Source: Calonectria ilicicola
Lineage: Eukaryota; Ascomycota; Sordariomycetes; Hypocreales; Nectriaceae
Length of the DNA: 64,000 bases
Direction of reading: 5' to 3'
Assembly: GCA_020809705.1 (NCBI GenBank)
Contig: CP085829.1
Location: forward strand, 6,324,001-6,388,000
Shown here: in pieces, positions 60,679-64,000 of the stretch
Position numbering within the stretch: position 1 is the stretch's first letter
Layout: each line of letters starts with the position of its first letter
Position numbers and translations under genes: made by a program
The notes under the pieces: model-generated
Database searches by the model: none
What the model was told of the DNA's origin: nothing
Seen by the model: the letters and a program-made list of their open reading frames with translations, nothing else

Positions 60679-62503
60679 CTATTCAGGCGTAGGTGGCCCG
60701 GCATAGTTCTTAAGTCCCCAGGCCCAATACCAAGCCCCAGATATCAGAATCGCAGCCACAAAAACAACAGGGGCGTAGTTAACCGTGCTGGCAACCACGG
60801 GGATCGCAGAAGGCATACAAAACAAAGGAACAGAGAACAAAGCCCAAGCTAATTGGTCAGCAAAATGGTCACAGCAAACCATATCCAGGTTGAGGTCACT
60901 CACCAACGGAAACAATATTACAGAACCAACCAAAAGGTCCCAGGTTAAAGCGAGCTGACCTCATCTTCTTTCGACCACTAAAGATGTTGATCGCAATAGG
61001 CATAGCATAAGATATGGTGAGACAGATCACCCCAACACCGGAAAAGGCGTTGAAGGCGGCCTCGGATCCAAAGTAAATTAGACCCAACACGATTTCCACG
61101 GCCATACTGAGCAAAATGGCATTGAGAGGTACGCCAAGTTTGGGGTGGATCTTCATCCACCACTTTGAACCGGGGATAGCTCCATCTCTTGCAAATGCCC
61201 AGGTACACCGTGACGTAGCAGTTGTGCAGCCGACACCACATAGAATGGCGAGAATAATGAGGGGGATCAAAAGGGCGAATGCAATGCCTGGAGACCCAAC
61301 GGCGCTTTTAATAATCGGAGGGAGTGGCTGGCTTGTGTTGATGATGGACTGGATGTCTGGGAGAATATAGACGACCGGAATTAAAAAGAACAGTCCAATG
61401 ACAAAGTTGAAGAAAACTGTAATTATCATTGCCTTGGGAACTTGGATGGCAGGATTCTGCACTTCTTCACACATCCTACCACGTTTTAGCGATTTTAGCC
61501 ATGAATTGGCGATTTTTAACTTACGAGATAATCATTCCTGTTGATGAGGTTCCATAACCGGCCTGAAGCAAACCAATGCAAAAGGACCAGCCAGCCGGCC
61601 ACCCTGAAATGGGCTCAAAGTGCGTGAAGACATATTTAGAGGAGTGAAGTCCATTTTTGGCTAAGGCCAAAGTTGTTGCAACCATTGCAATTACTCCAGC
61701 AACGGTCCAGAAAATCGCAGCAGTCTGTACAGAAAATTAGCACTAAAGCAAATGCACTACAAAAACGAATCTTGGTTCTTACATCTAGCACTGGAAGCCA
61801 CTTGTTGCCGAAAGCTGGGATACCATTGCAAATAAAGGTCACTCCCAAAAAGATGAGGAAAACTTGATACGGTGTCCCTTCCAATACGTCCTCACCAGAT
61901 TCGGTCTGAAAGACGTTGATACAAGACACGAGGAAAAGAGTTGTGCCAAATGTCACGGCGAGAGTGATTGTCATATTTCCAACGACGTATAGCCAGCCAC
62001 AGATCCAGCCGGAAACCCGGCGCCATCGTGTGGGGGCGAGCATAAAGGCTTGGTAGTACACACCTAATGAAGTGGCCAAGATATTAGACAGTTGAATTAC
62101 ACGGGAGATAAACCCAAGGATGATGTCACTGTGGATCATAGAAAATAGTATTCCCCTTACCTCCAGCGGTGGGGTAGACGCTAGTAACCTCGCCTAGGGA
62201 TGCAGCAAGACATAGGATGATGAAGCACACCATCACCCAACCCCAGATGATGTTGGCTGGACCACCTCCAATCAGGGGGTAGTACAGAGTTGTGGCCAAG
62301 CCATAAGGGATGGATGCTAGAATAGCAGCCATGAAGGCGACTTGCGCAGTCGATCGATTTCGATCCAGTTCAGGATCGTATCCAAGATTTCTAAGGGTCT
62401 CATCGGCAGTGTCGATACCAACCATTGAGCCCTTGCCAACACTATGCCTATCTGACTCCGGGTCTTGAGCCATCTGGCTGGCATCAGGCTTTTTGTCGAC
62501 CAT
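60679..62503 (-). CDS. APC permease, ACT type (choline/GABA/amino acid)
   Basis: Exons 62503-62161, 62063-61783, 61724-61525, 61475-60904 and 60848-60679 give 521 residues, in phase throughout. A hydrophilic N-terminus (MVDKKPDASQ...) leads to LGYDPELDRNRSTAQVAF, the entry helix of the fungal ACT permease family. IGGGPANIIWGWVMVCFII, LGEVTSVYPTAGGVYYQ, PISGWPAGWSFCIGLLQAGYGTSSTGMIISMCEEVQNPAIQVPKA and the C-terminal helices follow, about 12 in all. Members carry choline, GABA or other amines across the plasma membrane; the substrate is not fixed by sequence. Confidence 0.92.
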
Positions 62504-62675
62504 GTTCGCAATGTTGGACAGAAGATCGCAAAGGAAGGAATTTCCGCAGTGGTCTAAATAAGGGCGAGAGCATGAAGGATGGTATTTAATAAAAGGCACA
62601 GTCAGGTACTGACATATGAAAAGACGATATGAATATGTACAAGTCGCTGCCAAGATCAACAGCAGGTGGGAAAGG

Positions 62676-62688
62676 GATATATATATAC
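62676..62688 (-). promoter_or_regulatory. TATA box of the ACT-type permease gene
   Basis: Reads TGTATATATATATCC on the minus strand, about 175 bp above the ATG at 62503. Confidence 0.45.
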
Positions 62689-63484
62689 AAAACGGGTAAG
62701 AGTGGCAAGGTGGACTCGATATTCACGCAAGGTGAGATAAATAGGGTGAACAGATGAATAACAACGCCTTGTATAGACCAAACATTATGGATCGCATCCA
62801 CTGATAAACTTTTCCGTCTCATCCTTATCTGCTGGTAGGCTGTACCGTCAGCTCATGGTTGCTGGTTGAAGCACGTCCCTTGCTGTAAAGGGTAACTCAC
62901 ACCGACTTAGAGTGGCCAACTCCACTTGATAAACGGATGAACGGCAATTTGATTCCCAAGCCACTGGGATGACATGTCTTGAAATTGAGTCATGAATGTG
63001 TTGCAAGTAGACTGCTTTTGGTCGAATTTTTTAGAATGCAGCGGCTACATGTCGTCGAACACGCGCGATGCTCAAGATGAGATGAACGATAACCGTTGGT
63101 GGCTTGCGAGAGCCGCAGCGATAACGAACGACCCTGCGAGCAAGACGCTGCAGCGAGAGACGTCCAGGGCTGGACAGGGCTGGAAACACCTATCACACTA
63201 CTCCACAAATCATGTGGAGTGATTTCATAAGACACGATAAGTGCCTGATGCAACAGGTGGAGCGCTGTTTGGCATGTCCATGTTCAATTGGCCTCAATGC
63301 ATCCCGCGGGGGCGTAACACACCGAAATAAATGCGAGATACGTCATCGGGCCCATGGTGTCCCCGGCAAACCCGGGGCCCCGCAAACCTTTCGGACGTAG
63401 CGTGCGCTTATTTTGCTTCTGGATCGAGTCTTGAGGCTGGGCACTCATCGATTATGTCCTTGTTGGGCATCGTACCACGCATCA
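62689..63484. other. Intergenic spacer without a recognised gene
   Basis: Upstream of the permease and on the 3' side of the edge gene. No supported gene or RNA. Confidence 0.5.
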
Positions 63485-64000
63485 TCAGACGAGCTCGTGA
63501 TTCTCTGCCTTGGTCGCCTGGAAAAGCTCCTCATCTGTGTAGCTTGGTGGACTTAACCACGGACCCTTGGGGCAGGGGAGCGATTCTCCGCCATTTTCTG
63601 TCACCAGTCCTTGGTCCTCGATGATTGAGAGGTCGTAGCGAATGCGCAAAATGCGTCCCTCTCCGGTTCTAAGGGTGGAATCCGGTTTTCCCGGCGTGGA
63701 ATACTCTTTCAGGAAGACCAGTTCAACCAATAGGGCGTGGCTTATTTTAGTGCCATCCACGTTCTCCGTGTCCCGGGTGTAGTTAAAACGTCTGCGGTTG
63801 CGCTTCTTCACCTCGACGGCGAATTGCACTTGTGCATTCTCCCCATCATCTGTGCTCTTCCATCCGCTGTAAATGCCCTGCTCTCCCAGGATCCGGACTT
63901 GTTTATGAGTTAGCCCTGCACCTAGCCCAACAGGCATGTCGCGAGCGTGCTCCTCGCACAGGTTCAATCTCGTCCTAACGGTCTCTTCTAACCTCCATGA
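63485..64000 (-). CDS. Hypothetical protein, 5' partial at right window edge
   Basis: The frame is open from the last base of the window down to a stop at 63485, giving 171 visible residues. There is no ATG near the edge, so the gene starts beyond it. The visible part is a charged, mixed helix/strand sequence: LEETVRTRLNLCEEHARDMPVGLG, HKQVRILGEQGIYSGW, then Lys/Arg-rich VEVKKRNRRRFNYTR. It ends with a Pro/Glu-rich tail. I do not recognise a family. Length, composition and lack of stops support coding. Confidence 0.6.
   Translation of the reverse strand, partial: SWRLEETVRTRLNLCEEHARDMPVGLGAGLTHKQVRILGEQGIYSGWKSTDDGENAQVQFAVEVKKRNRRRFNYTRDTENVDGTKISHALLVELVFLKEYSTPGKPDSTLRTGEGRILRIRYDLSIIEDQGLVTENGGESLPCPKGPWLSPPSYTDEELFQATKAENHELV

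Noticed and set aside
1..64000. CRISPR arrays, bacterial operons, ribosome binding sites
   Set aside because: The genome is eukaryotic with spliceosomal introns; no regularly spaced repeats were seen.

Overview
The window is nuclear DNA of a filamentous ascomycete (Pezizomycotina). Genes are cut by many short introns (about 45-100 nt) with GT...AG ends and CTAAC/CTGAC-like branch sites. They are monocistronic, lie on both strands and are separated by 1-3 kb spacers. The families are typical of this group: Zn2Cys6 and DUF3425-type bZIP regulators, DUF6594, fungal FAD oxidases, NLR relics, and MFS/APC permeases. The genus cannot be told from the sequence. No tRNA, rRNA, CRISPR array or intact transposon was recognised. 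Exon borders were worked out by hand from splice signals and reading-frame continuity; most models close in frame.

Left arm (1-17 kb) is the most accessory part. It holds the 3' part of a protein-kinase/ankyrin fusion (+). Next is a multi-exon gene (-) with two retropepsin-like domains in one chain followed by three C2H2-like fingers; its 5' part has a disturbed reading frame. A DUF6594 membrane protein (+) diverges from it across 182 bp. A possible LTR relic, a secreted FAD-dependent oxidase (-), a heavily decayed NLR-type gene (hydrolase-NACHT-ankyrin, +) and a secreted Diels-Alderase/AttH-like protein (+) follow.

Centre (17-39 kb) is mostly transport and metabolism. It holds a small hydrophilic protein (-), an AVT-type amino acid transporter (+), a Zn2Cys6 regulator (-), and an FMN 2-hydroxyacid oxidase (+) tail-to-tail with a mitochondrial L-2-hydroxyglutarate dehydrogenase (-). 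It also holds an APC amino acid permease (-), an MFS transporter with a GC-AG intron (-), and a PQ-loop vacuolar-type transporter with a 23-nt exon (-).

Right arm (39-64 kb) has a cPLA2-type phospholipase (+), a PAF-acetylhydrolase-like esterase (+), an F-box-like protein (-), a tiny secreted Cys-rich protein (-), a bZIP regulator (-), an RDH-type SDR (-), an ALDH3-type fatty aldehyde dehydrogenase with a C-terminal membrane anchor (-), a second APC permease (-), and an unknown gene running off the right edge (-). The lipid-active enzymes (phospholipase, esterase, SDR, ALDH) and the four amino-acid-type transporters suggest functional grouping, but nothing in the sequence proves co-regulation.
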